The position numbers were made by a program, and so were the translations under genes. DNA of 47,748 nucleotides, taken from positions 1-47,748 of the forward strand of contig JAAWIE010000009.1 in assembly GCA_022796195.1 (NCBI GenBank), read 5' to 3'. This document shows positions 14,915-23,980 of the stretch, piece after piece (position 1 is the first letter of the stretch; every line of letters starts with the position of its first letter). The notes under the pieces were generated by a model that saw nothing but the letters and a program-made list of their open reading frames with translations, did not search any database and was not told the DNA's origin. The DNA is from Lawsonibacter sp. (GTDB taxonomy: Bacteria; Bacillota; Clostridia; Oscillospirales; Oscillospiraceae).

Positions 14915-16993
14915 TTATTTCTTTTTGGCGCGGGTGCGTTTGGGCTTGTCTGCCGGGGCCTTTTCTGCCTTAGCCTTTTTGGCCGGAGCTTTTTCCGCCT
15001 TGGCCTTCCTTGCGGCGGGTTCCGTTTCTGCGCGGGGGGCGTCGCTGGCCTTTTCTACCTTGGGCTTGCGGACCGGACTCTTCCGGGTGCAGCGGAACAC
15101 AACTGTGGACATGGGGGGCAGGTCCACGACAAAGGATTGCTGCTGGTCGTGGCAGGGGATCTTCTCGGTCTTGATCGGTTCCTTGTCCCCCAGACCCTCG
15201 CCGCCAAAGGCGGGATCGTCTGTGTTGAATGCTGCGGCCCAGGCGCCGGCAAAGGGGGCGCCTACCCGGTAGCCTTTGCGGTGCTCCGGAGAGAAGTTGC
15301 ACAGAACCAGCAGAGGCTGGCCTTTCCGGTCCCAGCGCAGGAACGCCACGGTGTTGGCGTTGTTGTCATCGGCGCACAGCCACTGGAATCCCTGCCAGGA
15401 GTCATCCTGATCCCAGAGAGGGGCGTTTTCCAGATAGAAGGCGTTCATGGCCTTGAAAAAGTCCTGAGTCTGGCGGTGGGGCGCATATTGCAGCAGATGC
15501 CAGTCCAGCGAGTATTCGTAGTGCCACTCGTTCCACTGGCCCAGCTCCGCGCCCATGAAGGTGAGCTTCTTGCCCGGATGGGTCATCATATAGGCGTAGA
15601 ACGCCCGGACGCCCGCGAATTTCTGGGGATTGTCTCCCGGCATCTTGCCGAAGAAGGAGCCTTTCATGTGAACTACCTCATCGTGGGACAGAGGCAGGAT
15701 ATAATTTTCGGAGAATGCGTACATCAGAGAGAAGGTGATGTCCCGGTGGTTGAACTGACGGAAATAGGGGTCCAGTTTGATATAGTGGCAGATGTCGTTC
15801 ATCCAGCCCATGTTCCACTTGAAATTGAAGCCCAGACCCCCGTCATCCACCGGCTTGGTCACCTTGGGCCAGGCTGTGGATTCCTCCGCCACCATCAGTA
15901 CGTCAGGGTGGGCGGCGAAAATGGCGGTGTTCAGGTCCTGGAAGAACTTGATGGCCTCCAGATTCTCGTGGCCGCCGTTGACGTTAGGCATCCACTCCCC
16001 AGCCTTCCGGTTGTAGTCCAGATAAAGCATGGAGGACACCGCGTCTACCCGCAGGCCGTCCATGTGATACTCCTCCAGCCAGAACATGGCGGAGGAAAAC
16101 AGGAAGGAACGCACCTCGGGACGGCCGAAGTCGAAGACGTCGGTTCCCCACTCTTTGTGCTCGCCCTTGCGGGGGTCTGCGTATTCGTAGGTGGGGGTGC
16201 CGTCAAAGTTGTAAAGACCGAAGGCGTCCCGGGGGAAGTGAGCCGGAACCCAGTCCATGATAACCCCGATGCCCGCCTGATGGAGCTGATCAATGAGGTA
16301 CTTTAGATCATCCGGGGTGCCGAACCGGCTGGTTGCAGCAAAGTAGCCGGTACACTGGTAACCCCAGGAGGCGTCCAGCGGGTGCTCGGTGACGGGAAGC
16401 AGCTCTACATGGGTGAAGCCCATCTCTTTCACGTAGGGGACCAGATAGGAGGTGATGTCCCGGTAGCTGAGGAACTCCCCCTCGCCGGTGCGCCGCCAAG
16501 AGCCTAAGTGGCACTCGTAAATGTTCATAGGGCGGCGGTAGAGCGGGTTCTTGGAGCGGTAGGCCAACCAGTCCCGGTCGCCCCACTGGTAGCCGGTGTT
16601 CAGGTCGTAGAGCTTGCTGGAGACGTCGGGGCGGGTAGCGGCGTGAAAGCCGTAGGGGTCCGCCTTGCCTACAAAGCCGCTGCCGTCCGCCTTATGTATG
16701 GCGTACTGGTAAGCGTCGTAACGATTCAGGCCGGGAATGAAAACCTCCCAAATGCCCCCCTCTACCTTTTCCATCGGCGTGGCCTCTAAAGCCCAGTTGT
16801 TGAAGTCGCCGATGACAGTGACCTTGGGGGCGTTGGGCGCCCAGACACGGAAGAGGTAGCCTTCGGTGCCGTTTTCGTCCTTGGCGGGGTGGGCGCCGAA
16901 GCAGCGCCAGGCGTGAGTGGAGCGGCCCTCGGAAAAAGCCTCAAGCTCCAAAAACAGGTCGTTGGAAGAAAGATTTTCCAGATATTTGGACAT
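14915..16993 (-). CDS. glgB: 1,4-alpha-glucan branching enzyme with basic H1-like tail
   Basis: 692-residue GH13 branching enzyme forming alpha-1,6 links in glycogen. In order: a CBM48 domain (about 45-130; FRVWAPNAPKVTVIGDFNNW), then a TIM barrel with GVIMDWVPAHFP, DGLRVDAVSSMLYLD (nucleophile Asp), MVAEEST (acid Glu) and LPLSHDEVVH. The last 55 residues (14918-15082) are not part of the fold: about a third Lys plus Ala, Pro and Glu, with KAKAEKAPA repeated twice and ending RTRAKKK. Such tails resemble histone H1 and are unusual in GlgB. ATG 16993 was chosen because GAGGTG lies 6 bases upstream. First gene of glgBCDA. Confidence 0.95.
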   Translation of the reverse strand: MSKYLENLSSNDLFLELEAFSEGRSTHAWRCFGAHPAKDENGTEGYLFRVWAPNAPKVTVIGDFNNWALEATPMEKVEGGIWEVFIPGLNRYDAYQYAIHKADGSGFVGKADPYGFHAATRPDVSSKLYDLNTGYQWGDRDWLAYRSKNPLYRRPMNIYECHLGSWRRTGEGEFLSYRDITSYLVPYVKEMGFTHVELLPVTEHPLDASWGYQCTGYFAATSRFGTPDDLKYLIDQLHQAGIGVIMDWVPAHFPRDAFGLYNFDGTPTYEYADPRKGEHKEWGTDVFDFGRPEVRSFLFSSAMFWLEEYHMDGLRVDAVSSMLYLDYNRKAGEWMPNVNGGHENLEAIKFFQDLNTAIFAAHPDVLMVAEESTAWPKVTKPVDDGGLGFNFKWNMGWMNDICHYIKLDPYFRQFNHRDITFSLMYAFSENYILPLSHDEVVHMKGSFFGKMPGDNPQKFAGVRAFYAYMMTHPGKKLTFMGAELGQWNEWHYEYSLDWHLLQYAPHRQTQDFFKAMNAFYLENAPLWDQDDSWQGFQWLCADDNNANTVAFLRWDRKGQPLLVLCNFSPEHRKGYRVGAPFAGAWAAAFNTDDPAFGGEGLGDKEPIKTEKIPCHDQQQSFVVDLPPMSTVVFRCTRKSPVRKPKVEKASDAPRAETEPAARKAKAEKAPAKKAKAEKAPADKPKRTRAKKK

Positions 16994-17079
16994 ATTTATC
17001 ACCTCATGGATTCTTTTGCATATCTCTGTCAGCTAAAATGACAAGGGGTGTCAAATTGCGCTTAGGTATATTTATCTAA

Positions 17080-17108
17080 ATTATACAACAAGCCAAAGAG
17101 GCCGTCAA
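17080..17108 (-). promoter_or_regulatory. Sigma-70-type promoter of the glgBCDA operon
   Basis: On the minus strand: -35 TTGACG (17103-17108), 17-base spacer, -10 TATAAT (17080-17085). Expected start near 17073, leaving a leader of about 80 bases before glgB with no recognised riboswitch. Confidence 0.8.
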
Positions 17109-17199
17109 GTAAAATAGTGGAAAACCAGTAAGTTTTTTGCGTTGAAGCACTGGTATGAGAAAGTGCGGGAAACCAAGACGTTTCAAAGAGGAGAAGGGA

Positions 17200-17224
17200 G
17201 GGACCCGCCCTTTGGACGGGCCCC
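17200..17224 (-). terminator. Possible terminator after dacA
   Basis: GGGACCCGCCC (17200-17210) and GGACGGGCCCC (17214-17224) form an imperfect GC-rich stem just downstream of the dacA stop on the minus strand. The following sequence is pyrimidine-rich but has only short T-runs, so this is a weak call. Confidence 0.4.
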
Positions 17225-17244
17225 CTAAAGTGACAAATTACAGC

Positions 17245-18393
17245 TTATCCCGCCATGAGCAGTTTAGACAGCATCCGGGTAAATATCCCCGGAATGGACA
17301 GCCGGTCTACTGGCTGGGCGGAAAGGATGGGAATGGTGTCCCGCAGCTGCTCCCCCACGTAAACTTCCAGCTGGCCCAAGACCTGTCCCTGTTCCACGGG
17401 GGCCTCTACATTTTCGGCCAGGGAGAGCCGGGTGGATACCTGGCTCTCCTCCCCCCGCCGGACCAGAAGCCGGCAGTCCCGCTCCAACTGGGGCTGGACC
17501 TGGGCCGAAGTCCCTAGAAGGACATCGATGGGAGCGAGAGGGACCTCCGGGTAGACTGGGGCGATGGTATAGCTGGCAAAGCCGTAGTCCAGAAGGGCTT
17601 TGGCATCATCAAAACGCTGGTTGGTTGAGGGGGACTTCATGACAACCGCGATCAGCTCCATGCCGTCCCGCTCCGCCGTGGCCGACATGCAGTATTGGGC
17701 AGAGCTGGTGAAACCCGTCTTCAGGCCGGTGGCCCCCTGGTAGAATCGGACCAGCCGGTTGGTATTGGTCAGGCCGAATTCTCCGTTGCGGATGGAGTCC
17801 ATCCAGATGGTGGTGTACTCCCGGATGGCAGGGTGGTTCAGGATCAGCTCGCGGGACATGAGGGCGATGTCATGGGCGCTGGTCAGATGGCCCGGGGCGG
17901 GCAGGCCGGTACAGTTTAAAAAGGTGGTGTCCGCCATACCCAGTTCCTGGGCCCGCTGGTTCATTTTGGTGACAAAGGCCCCCTCGCTCCCCGCCACCCG
18001 CTCGGCCAGCGCCACCGCGCAGTCGTTTCCCGAAACCACAGTGACGCATTTGATCATTTCTGAGACGGTCATCTGTTCCCCCTCCTCCAGGTAGACCTGC
18101 GAGCCGCCCATACCGGCGGCGTAGGGGGAAACGGTGACCATGTCCTCCAGAGACAGCTGGCCGGAGTCGACTGCCTCCATCACCAGAAGAAGGGTCATGA
18201 TTTTGGTTACGCTGGCCGGCTCCAGCTTCTCATGGGCGTTGTCCTCCAGCAGTATGGTACCGCTCTCCTTCTCCATCAGTACGCAGGATGCGCAGGACAC
18301 AGTCAGGCCGCTGTCCGCAGGGGCTGCACTGGACGGAAAAGCAGCGGCGGCCAGCATCACAGCGGCCAGAATGAACGATGTGCTTTTTCTCAT
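17245..18393 (-). CDS. D-alanyl-D-alanine carboxypeptidase (PBP5/6, peptidase S11)
   Basis: 382-residue secreted low-molecular-weight penicillin-binding protein trimming the terminal D-Ala of peptidoglycan stem peptides. Signal peptide of about 23 residues (MRKSTSFILAAVMLAAAAFP, then SSA). All three active-site motifs are present: SVTK with Ser61, SGN at 121-123 and KTG at 225-227. A C-terminal beta-rich PBP5 domain ends in a likely amphipathic anchor helix. The frame extends far upstream into the terminase region, but AGGAGG 8 bases before ATG 18393 and the signal peptide fix the start. A DacB/DacF-like sporulation role is possible, as spmA/spmB lie upstream in the same direction beyond the phage cluster. 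Confidence 0.93.
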   Translation of the reverse strand: MRKSTSFILAAVMLAAAAFPSSAAPADSGLTVSCASCVLMEKESGTILLEDNAHEKLEPASVTKIMTLLLVMEAVDSGQLSLEDMVTVSPYAAGMGGSQVYLEEGEQMTVSEMIKCVTVVSGNDCAVALAERVAGSEGAFVTKMNQRAQELGMADTTFLNCTGLPAPGHLTSAHDIALMSRELILNHPAIREYTTIWMDSIRNGEFGLTNTNRLVRFYQGATGLKTGFTSSAQYCMSATAERDGMELIAVVMKSPSTNQRFDDAKALLDYGFASYTIAPVYPEVPLAPIDVLLGTSAQVQPQLERDCRLLVRRGEESQVSTRLSLAENVEAPVEQGQVLGQLEVYVGEQLRDTIPILSAQPVDRLSIPGIFTRMLSKLLMAG

Positions 18394-18637
18394 AATGGAT
18401 TCCTCCTGATCCATGAATTTGCGGGTATGGTCAGGATTTGATGGAGAGGTTTTTTCTATGCGTCTTGAGAACAGGAATTTTTTACTTGTCTGACCGGATG
18501 CGGCGCGGCGTTCTTTACAGCCTACTATGCGGGCGGCGCAAAAAAGAGAGAATGGGCTTGTGAAAAAAATTTTTTGCTGGTTGCACCCGAACATACAACT
18601 TTTGCCCGCTGTCTCCCATGGGTGAAGGAGGGATGAG

Positions 18638-18934
18638 GTGGCAAAAGCGAGAGGGCTCCCAGACCGGGAGCAAATTATCAGACAAATGTGGAAGCTGGCC
18701 AACGCCGGCGCGGGAGACGCGGTGAAGCTGGCCTGCTTTCCTCCAGAGGAGTGGCAGGGGACGCAGGGGCTCAACCTGGAAGCCCTGACCGAATTTAAAC
18801 GGGGCAGCAACGGTGTAGTGGAGCTGAAATTTGTGGACCGGGGGCGGCTGCTGGAGCGGCTGCTGGATACGGTGGACCACAGCGGAGAGGACCAGGTGGA
18901 ACGCTTCCTCCAGGCGATGGAGGGGCGGACGTAG
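18638..18934 (+). CDS. Small protein at the terminase-small-subunit position
   Basis: 98-residue, GTG-started (GAAGGAGGG upstream), mostly helical and charged. It sits directly before the large terminase, the usual place of the DNA-recognition small subunit. I see no clear helix-turn-helix and do not recognise it by sequence, so TerS is inferred from position. First gene of the phage cluster. The 244 bases between it and dacA hold an AT palindrome (about 18563-18576) but no clear consensus promoter. Confidence 0.55.
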   Translation: MAKARGLPDREQIIRQMWKLANAGAGDAVKLACFPPEEWQGTQGLNLEALTEFKRGSNGVVELKFVDRGRLLERLLDTVDHSGEDQVERFLQAMEGRT

Positions 18935-20185
18935 ATGGTCTTTTCGGAAAAACAGCGGCGGGTGCTTACCTGGTGGCGGCCTGGTTCCCCCGACGCGGGG
19001 CGGCAGGCCATCATCTGCGATGGGGCGGTGCGCAGCGGGAAAACCCTGTGTACCGGCCTATCCTTTTTCTGCTGGGCCATGTGCTCGTTCCATAACCGGA
19101 ATTTTGCCCTGTGCGGCAGGACCATCCAGTCAGTGCGGCGCAATCTGCTGTCAGAACTGCTCCCCCTGCTGGAAAACATGGGGTTCCGGTGTGCGCAGAA
19201 AACATCGGAAAACATAGTGAGGGTGCGGCTGGGGGAACGGCAGAACTGCTTTTTTCTCTTCGGCGGCAAGGATGAGAGCTCTGCCGCTCTGATTCAGGGG
19301 ATCACCCTGGCCGGGGCCCTGCTGGACGAGGCCGCGCTGATGCCGCGGTCCTTTGTGGAACAGACTGCCGCCCGGTGCTCGGTCTCCGGAAGCCGGTTGT
19401 GGTTCTCCTGCAATCCGGAGTCTCCGGCCCACTGGTTCTATCAGGAATGGCTCCAACATGCGGAGGAAAAAAACGCGCTGCGCATTCCCTTTGCCATGGA
19501 GGATAACCCAGGGCTGTCCCCCGAGGTGCGCAGGCGGTATGCCAACACCTTTCAGGGTACCTTTTACCGGCGGTTTGTGCTGGGGGAATGGGTGGCCGCA
19601 GAAGGACTGGTGTACGACTTCTTTAATGAGAGCTATGTCCGGAATGTGCCGGAGGGCCCCTTTGAGGAGTGGTATGTGTCCTGCGACTACGGCACCTCTA
19701 ACCCCACCTCTATGGGGCTGTGGGGCAGGAGAGACGGGGTGTGGTTCCGAGTCTCGGAGTACTACTACGACGCCCGGGCCGCACGGCGGCAGAAAACCGA
19801 TGAGGAGTACGCCGACGCCCTGGCTGAGCTGGCTGGAGGACGCCCCCTGCGGGCTGTGGTGGCGGACCCCTCCGCCGCCAGCTTTTGCGAGACCCTGCGC
19901 AGAAGAGGCTGGCGGGTTCAAAAAGCCGATAATCAGGTGCTTTCCGGCATCCGCCTGACCGCCCGCCTGCTGAAAGATGGGAAATTGGTGATTTGCAGGG
20001 GGTGCGCAGACGCAATCCGGGAATTTGGATTGTACCGCTGGGACGATAAGCACCAGGGACAGGATCAGGTGCGCAAGGAACACGACCACGCTATGGATGA
20101 GATCCGCTACTTTGCCGCCACAGTGGCGGGCCGGGAGGGCAGAGGCGGCTGGTTTGCCGGATGCGTGGAGCGACAGGCGTTTTGA
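18935..20185 (+). CDS. Phage terminase large subunit (PBSX-like)
   Basis: 416-residue DNA-packaging motor. ATPase domain: Walker A GAVRSGKT (30-37) and Walker B GALLDEAA with Asp131-Glu132. C-terminal RNase-H-like nuclease: DYGTSNPTS (Asp251), ADPSA (Asp311) and HDHAMDEIRYF (Asp384/Asp388) supply the metal-binding acidic residues. All catalytic residues appear intact, so the packaging motor looks functional. The start follows the stop of the preceding gene directly. PBSX-type terminases are linked to headful-like packaging, and PBSX packages host DNA; relevance here is inferred. Confidence 0.93.
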   Translation: MVFSEKQRRVLTWWRPGSPDAGRQAIICDGAVRSGKTLCTGLSFFCWAMCSFHNRNFALCGRTIQSVRRNLLSELLPLLENMGFRCAQKTSENIVRVRLGERQNCFFLFGGKDESSAALIQGITLAGALLDEAALMPRSFVEQTAARCSVSGSRLWFSCNPESPAHWFYQEWLQHAEEKNALRIPFAMEDNPGLSPEVRRRYANTFQGTFYRRFVLGEWVAAEGLVYDFFNESYVRNVPEGPFEEWYVSCDYGTSNPTSMGLWGRRDGVWFRVSEYYYDARAARRQKTDEEYADALAELAGGRPLRAVVADPSAASFCETLRRRGWRVQKADNQVLSGIRLTARLLKDGKLVICRGCADAIREFGLYRWDDKHQGQDQVRKEHDHAMDEIRYFAATVAGREGRGGWFAGCVERQAF

Positions 20186-20212
20186 GAACGCTGGAACATT
20201 AGGAGGAATTGC

Positions 20213-21352
20213 ATGAAGTGGTGGAAGCAGAAGCGGCGGGAACCGCCTGCGCCGGTTGTACAGGTGCGCCGGGAAGAGGGACACCCCTTCGGGGTAATGA
20301 ACCGGTATGTGCCCCTGTGTACCGGCGAGGCGGCCCTGTACCGGGCGATTCGGGAGGGCGTGCCCATCGTGGACGCCGCAATCTGGAAGCTGACCAGATT
20401 GTGTGGAGGCGTGGGGGTGCGGTGTGCCAATCCAGAGGCCCAGGCAGGTCTGGATGAGTTTTTTCGGAGCGTTGATACCGGATGGGGGCAGAGGGGAGTG
20501 CAGTCCTTTCTGGACCGGTATCTGGACGACCTATTTACCTGCGGGCGGGCCTTGGGAGAAATCGTGCTGACCGGAGACGGCCGGGAGATTGCCGCCCTGC
20601 TGTGCGCCGACCCGGAACAGGTGGAAATGAAGATGGGGAACAGCCCCCTGGAGTTTCAGCTGTGCCGGTCAGGGGTGGGGGAGGGACGGGAGCTGCCCTG
20701 GCAGGAGCTGCTGCTGTTTACCCCCTTTCAGCCAACCGGAGATGCCCCCTGCGGGGTGTCGCTGCTGCGGTCTATGCCCTTCATGGCCGGGATTTTAATG
20801 AAAATCTTTCAAGCCACCGGACAGAACTGGGAGCGGGCGGGAAACCTCCGCTTTGCCGTGGTTTGCCGGCCCGGAGAGGGGGAGGAAGCCTTTGCCCAGG
20901 AACGCTGCGGACAGATTGCCCAAGAGTGGTCCGCCGCTATGCAGGCGGGGAGAGACGGCTGTGTGCGGGACTTTGTGGCGGTGGGCGATGTGGACATCCG
21001 GGTGATCGGCGCGGACAGCCAGGTGCTGGACAGTCAGGTGCCTGTGCGGCAGATTCTGGAACAGCTGGTGGCCAGAACTGGTATCCCGCCCTTTATGCTG
21101 GGGCTGTCTTGGTCCTCTACCGAACGGATGAGCGCACAACAGGCTGATCTGCTCACCAGCGAGGTGACCGCAATCCGAAGAGGGCTGGAGCCCGCCCTGC
21201 GCCGGGTGGCCGGACTGTGGCTCAGACTGCACGGCTTTGGGGATCGGGTTGAAATTCTTTGGGAGGATATCAACTTGCAGGATATCGTGGAAGAGGCCAA
21301 GGCCGAGCTGTACCGGGCCCAAGCTGAAAAATTAAGGAGGGAACAGGTATGA
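20213..21352 (+). CDS. Phage portal protein
   Basis: 379-residue protein forming the dodecameric ring at the capsid vertex through which DNA enters and leaves. It follows the terminase, has a conserved ADPEQVEMKM and PCGVSLLRSMPFMAGI core, and a C-terminal half with the portal-like RTGIPPFMLGLSWSSTERMS followed by a helical stem. GAGGAATT precedes the ATG. It overlaps the next gene by 4 bases. Length is at the short end for portals but the sequence is uninterrupted. Confidence 0.88.
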   Translation: MKWWKQKRREPPAPVVQVRREEGHPFGVMNRYVPLCTGEAALYRAIREGVPIVDAAIWKLTRLCGGVGVRCANPEAQAGLDEFFRSVDTGWGQRGVQSFLDRYLDDLFTCGRALGEIVLTGDGREIAALLCADPEQVEMKMGNSPLEFQLCRSGVGEGRELPWQELLLFTPFQPTGDAPCGVSLLRSMPFMAGILMKIFQATGQNWERAGNLRFAVVCRPGEGEEAFAQERCGQIAQEWSAAMQAGRDGCVRDFVAVGDVDIRVIGADSQVLDSQVPVRQILEQLVARTGIPPFMLGLSWSSTERMSAQQADLLTSEVTAIRRGLEPALRRVAGLWLRLHGFGDRVEILWEDINLQDIVEEAKAELYRAQAEKLRREQV

Positions 21353-22242
21353 AAATAATCAAAGAGGCGGCGGGCGGTGAAGGCGCAGCCCTGACCGCCG
21401 GTGATCTGGAGCTGATTGGGGCGCTGGCAAGACGGCCTTTGTCCCAGGAAGAGGTGTACACCTTCTCCGTGCGGCTGTGCGACAATGAAATTGACCGGGA
21501 CTTTGAACGCTTTTCCCCCCAGACCCTGGAGCAGCTGGCCCCCCTGTTTGTGGGCAGAAGCGGGATTTTTGACCACCAGTGGTCGGCCTTGGGACAGGCG
21601 GCGCGCATCTACAAAACCCAGTTGGTCCGGGAGCCGGACCGAATGACGAAAACGGGGGAAGGGTACTGCTGGCTCAAGGGGTTCGCCTACATGATGCGCA
21701 CCGAGCGTGTGAAGGACCTGATTGCGGAGATTGAGGGCGGCATCAAAAAGGAGGTCAGCGTGGGGTGTGCTGTGGAACACGCCGTCTGCTCCGTCTGTGG
21801 CTGCGACCGGACCATGACCGACTGCGGACATCAGAAAGGAAAGGAGTACGGCGGACAGCTGTGCTATGCTACCTTGGAAGGGGCGGTGGACGCTTATGAG
21901 TTTTCCTTTGTGGCTGTGCCAGCCCAGCCAATGGCTGGGGTGGTGAAAACCGTCCGCCGGGGCGGGGGCGCTGCCCTGGAACGGCTGGAGAAGGAGGCCG
22001 CTTTGGGGCGAAAGTATCTGGACAGCCTGCGGGGGGAGATGGTGAGGCTGGCGATGCTGGCCGACCAGGAGCTGGACGGGCGGACGATGCAGTCCCTGGC
22101 GGACAAGCTGTCCCACCAGGAGCTGGAAGAACTGACAAAGTCCTTTTCTCGCAGGGCGGGAGAGCGGCTGCCGGTGAACACTCAGTTGAATTATGGGAAA
22201 AAGCAGGACAGCAGGGACGAGAACCGGGCGTTTCTGGCGTGA
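21349..22242 (+). CDS. Prohead (capsid maturation) protease
   Basis: 297-residue protein with the herpesvirus-type/U35 prohead protease pattern: TFSVRLCDNEIDRDFERFSP, a likely catalytic His76 in IFDHQWSA and Ser137 in KKEVSVGC, then a conserved YEFSFVAVPAQPMAG. A Cys-rich insert (CSVCGC...DCGHQKGK, about 147-165) may bind a metal. The C-terminal third is helical and charged and may act as scaffold. It cleaves the capsid protein during head assembly, and sits between portal and capsid genes as in HK97-like phages. Confidence 0.85.
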   Translation: MKIIKEAAGGEGAALTAGDLELIGALARRPLSQEEVYTFSVRLCDNEIDRDFERFSPQTLEQLAPLFVGRSGIFDHQWSALGQAARIYKTQLVREPDRMTKTGEGYCWLKGFAYMMRTERVKDLIAEIEGGIKKEVSVGCAVEHAVCSVCGCDRTMTDCGHQKGKEYGGQLCYATLEGAVDAYEFSFVAVPAQPMAGVVKTVRRGGGAALERLEKEAALGRKYLDSLRGEMVRLAMLADQELDGRTMQSLADKLSHQELEELTKSFSRRAGERLPVNTQLNYGKKQDSRDENRAFLA

Positions 22243-22279
22243 GGGAAGGCCCTATGGAATCAAACAGGAGGTATGAAGT

Positions 22280-23293
22280 ATGGCATTTTATTACGACAAT
22301 CTGAAGCTGGACAAGGGGATGTATCGGGAGGCGGGACGCTCCTTCAGCCAAGTGCTGGAGCGGGAGGACCCCAGCGAACGCTACAAAGGAACCAGTCTGG
22401 AGGGGTTGGACGCCTTTCAGCGCCAGCTGAAACGATTTGACATCAAAGTGAAGGGCGCGGCCAGCGATGTGGTGGAAAAGTTCTTCCAGACTGCGGACGC
22501 CGCGGTGTTGTTCCCGGAGTACATCGCCCGCACGGTGCGGCTGGGAATGGAAGAAGGGGATATCCTTCCTCACATCACTGCCGCCGTTACCAAAATTGAC
22601 GGGATGGACTACCGCTCCATTACTTCGGAGGCCGGCGGGGAGGAAAAGGAACTGAGACTTGTGGCGGAGGGGACCGCTATCCCGGAGACCACCATCAAGG
22701 TGCAGGCCAATCTGGTCCCGCTGAAAAAACGGGGACGGATGCTGGTGGCCAGCTATGAGGCGGTTCGATACCAGAAATTGGACCTGTTTTCCGTCACCCT
22801 GCGGCAGATTGGCGCACACATTGCCCGGGTTCATCTGGAGGACGCGGTGGATGTGCTGATTAACGGCGATGGCAACAGCAACCCTGCGGAGAAGACCACA
22901 CTGGGCGCCGGCAAGACCTTCGACTACAACACGCTGGTGGAGTTTTGGGCCCAGTTTGACCCCTATGTGATGAACACCCTGCTGGTACCCGGCGACATGA
23001 TGCTCCAGCTGTTGAAAATGCCCGAGTTCCAAAATCCCCTGACCGGACTGAACTTTCAGGGCACCGGCCAGCTGACGACCCCCCTGGGAGCGACCCTGCT
23101 GCGCACCAGTGTGCTGCCGGAAGGGACTGCCGTGGGGCTGGACCGGCGGTTTGCTCTGGAGATGGTGCAGAGCGGCGAGGTGATGGTGGAGTATGACAAG
23201 CTCATTGACCGGCAGCTGGAGCGGGCCGCGATTACTACCATCAGCGGCTTTGCCAAGGTCTTCCCCCAGGCCAGCCGCGTATTGGAGCGTTGA
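22280..23293 (+). CDS. Major capsid protein (HK97-like fold)
   Basis: 337-residue shell protein. The first 60-70 residues are charged and helical, like the delta domain removed by the protease; FFQTADAAVLFPEYIARTVR then begins the body, and the C-terminal half has the long beta/helical segments with GTAVGLDRRFALEMVQSGEV typical of this class. AGGAGGT precedes the ATG by 8 bases. No frameshift or stop interrupts it. Confidence 0.85.
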   Translation: MAFYYDNLKLDKGMYREAGRSFSQVLEREDPSERYKGTSLEGLDAFQRQLKRFDIKVKGAASDVVEKFFQTADAAVLFPEYIARTVRLGMEEGDILPHITAAVTKIDGMDYRSITSEAGGEEKELRLVAEGTAIPETTIKVQANLVPLKKRGRMLVASYEAVRYQKLDLFSVTLRQIGAHIARVHLEDAVDVLINGDGNSNPAEKTTLGAGKTFDYNTLVEFWAQFDPYVMNTLLVPGDMMLQLLKMPEFQNPLTGLNFQGTGQLTTPLGATLLRTSVLPEGTAVGLDRRFALEMVQSGEVMVEYDKLIDRQLERAAITTISGFAKVFPQASRVLER

Positions 23294-23294
23294 G

Positions 23295-23663
23295 ATGAGC
23301 GATGAGATCATGGCCCTGTGCAGGGCGATGGGTGCGGGAGAGGGCAGGGAGGAACTGCTAGAGCCGATGATTCGGGCTTGCTGTGAGCGGTTGGCGCTCC
23401 GGCTTCGGCCCGATGTGCTTCCGGCAGACTGCGGGGCCGCCTTCCCGCTGGCCGCCGCGATGCTGGTGACGGACCAGCTGGCAGGGATGGCCAGCGGCGG
23501 GACCGGAGGGGAAGTGGCCTCCTTTACCGCCGGTGACCTGACCATCCGTACTCAGGCCGCAGAGGGCGGACGGAGCGGGAAAAGCCTGACGGAACAGGCC
23601 GAGGCCTTGCTGGCTCCCTGGGTGCGCGATAGCGGATTTGTGTTTTTAGGGGTGGAAGGATGA
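23295..23663 (+). CDS. Head-tail connector, gp6-like
   Basis: 122-residue helical protein immediately after the capsid gene. The pattern MSDEIMALCRAMG followed by a region with DLTIRTQAAE and a C-terminal LLAPWVRDSGFVFLGVEG fits the small head-completion proteins of siphoviruses and myoviruses, though sequence identity in this class is low. ATG 23295 was chosen just after the capsid stop, with GGAGCG upstream. The stop overlaps the next start. Confidence 0.6.
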   Translation: MSDEIMALCRAMGAGEGREELLEPMIRACCERLALRLRPDVLPADCGAAFPLAAAMLVTDQLAGMASGGTGGEVASFTAGDLTIRTQAAEGGRSGKSLTEQAEALLAPWVRDSGFVFLGVEG

Positions 23664-23980
23664 TGGAACGGATTTGGAGCGATATTTTGGATCGCTTCGG
23701 ACAGAATGTGACCTTGCAGGGGGAGGAGGAGACCGTCTGCAAGGCTTTGATCCAGCCTTGGCTGGAACGAAAGACGGAACAGGAACCCCACGGTCCCCTG
23801 GGACTGGGACGGAAGGACCTGTTTCGCTACTTGGGTCCCCCGGAATATCCAGTTGGGCTGGACACCATTGTGGTATGGAAGGGACAGGCGTACCGGGTGC
23901 AGTCCGCGCACATCCTAGGCGAGGGGATATGCCCCTATTGGTGGGCTGTGCTGTATCCTAGAGACGAGGCGGCGCTATGA
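23660..23980 (+). CDS. Head-closure / head-tail adaptor protein
   Basis: 106-residue beta-rich protein at the head-closure position. The pattern of an N-terminal MMERIWSDILDRFGQNVTL and a C-terminal DTIVVWKGQAYRVQSAHIL resembles SPP1 gp16/HK97 gp7-type stoppers. Function is inferred mostly from order. It overlaps both neighbours by 4 bases, so it is translated as part of a coupled chain. Confidence 0.55.
   Translation: MMERIWSDILDRFGQNVTLQGEEETVCKALIQPWLERKTEQEPHGPLGLGRKDLFRYLGPPEYPVGLDTIVVWKGQAYRVQSAHILGEGICPYWWAVLYPRDEAAL

Noticed and set aside
14715-15272. Plus-strand frame with a repeated GAFSALAFLA segment
   Set aside because: The repeat is the reverse strand of the Lys/Ala-rich glgB tail, not a separate protein.
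18394-19269. Upstream extension of dacA on the minus strand
   Set aside because: It lies opposite the terminase genes and lacks homology; the signal peptide and AGGAGG fix the start at 18393.
21869-23545. 558-codon minus-strand frame across protease and capsid genes
   Set aside because: It is antisense to three consecutive phage genes with good starts and recognised products; no ribosome-binding site or family was found.
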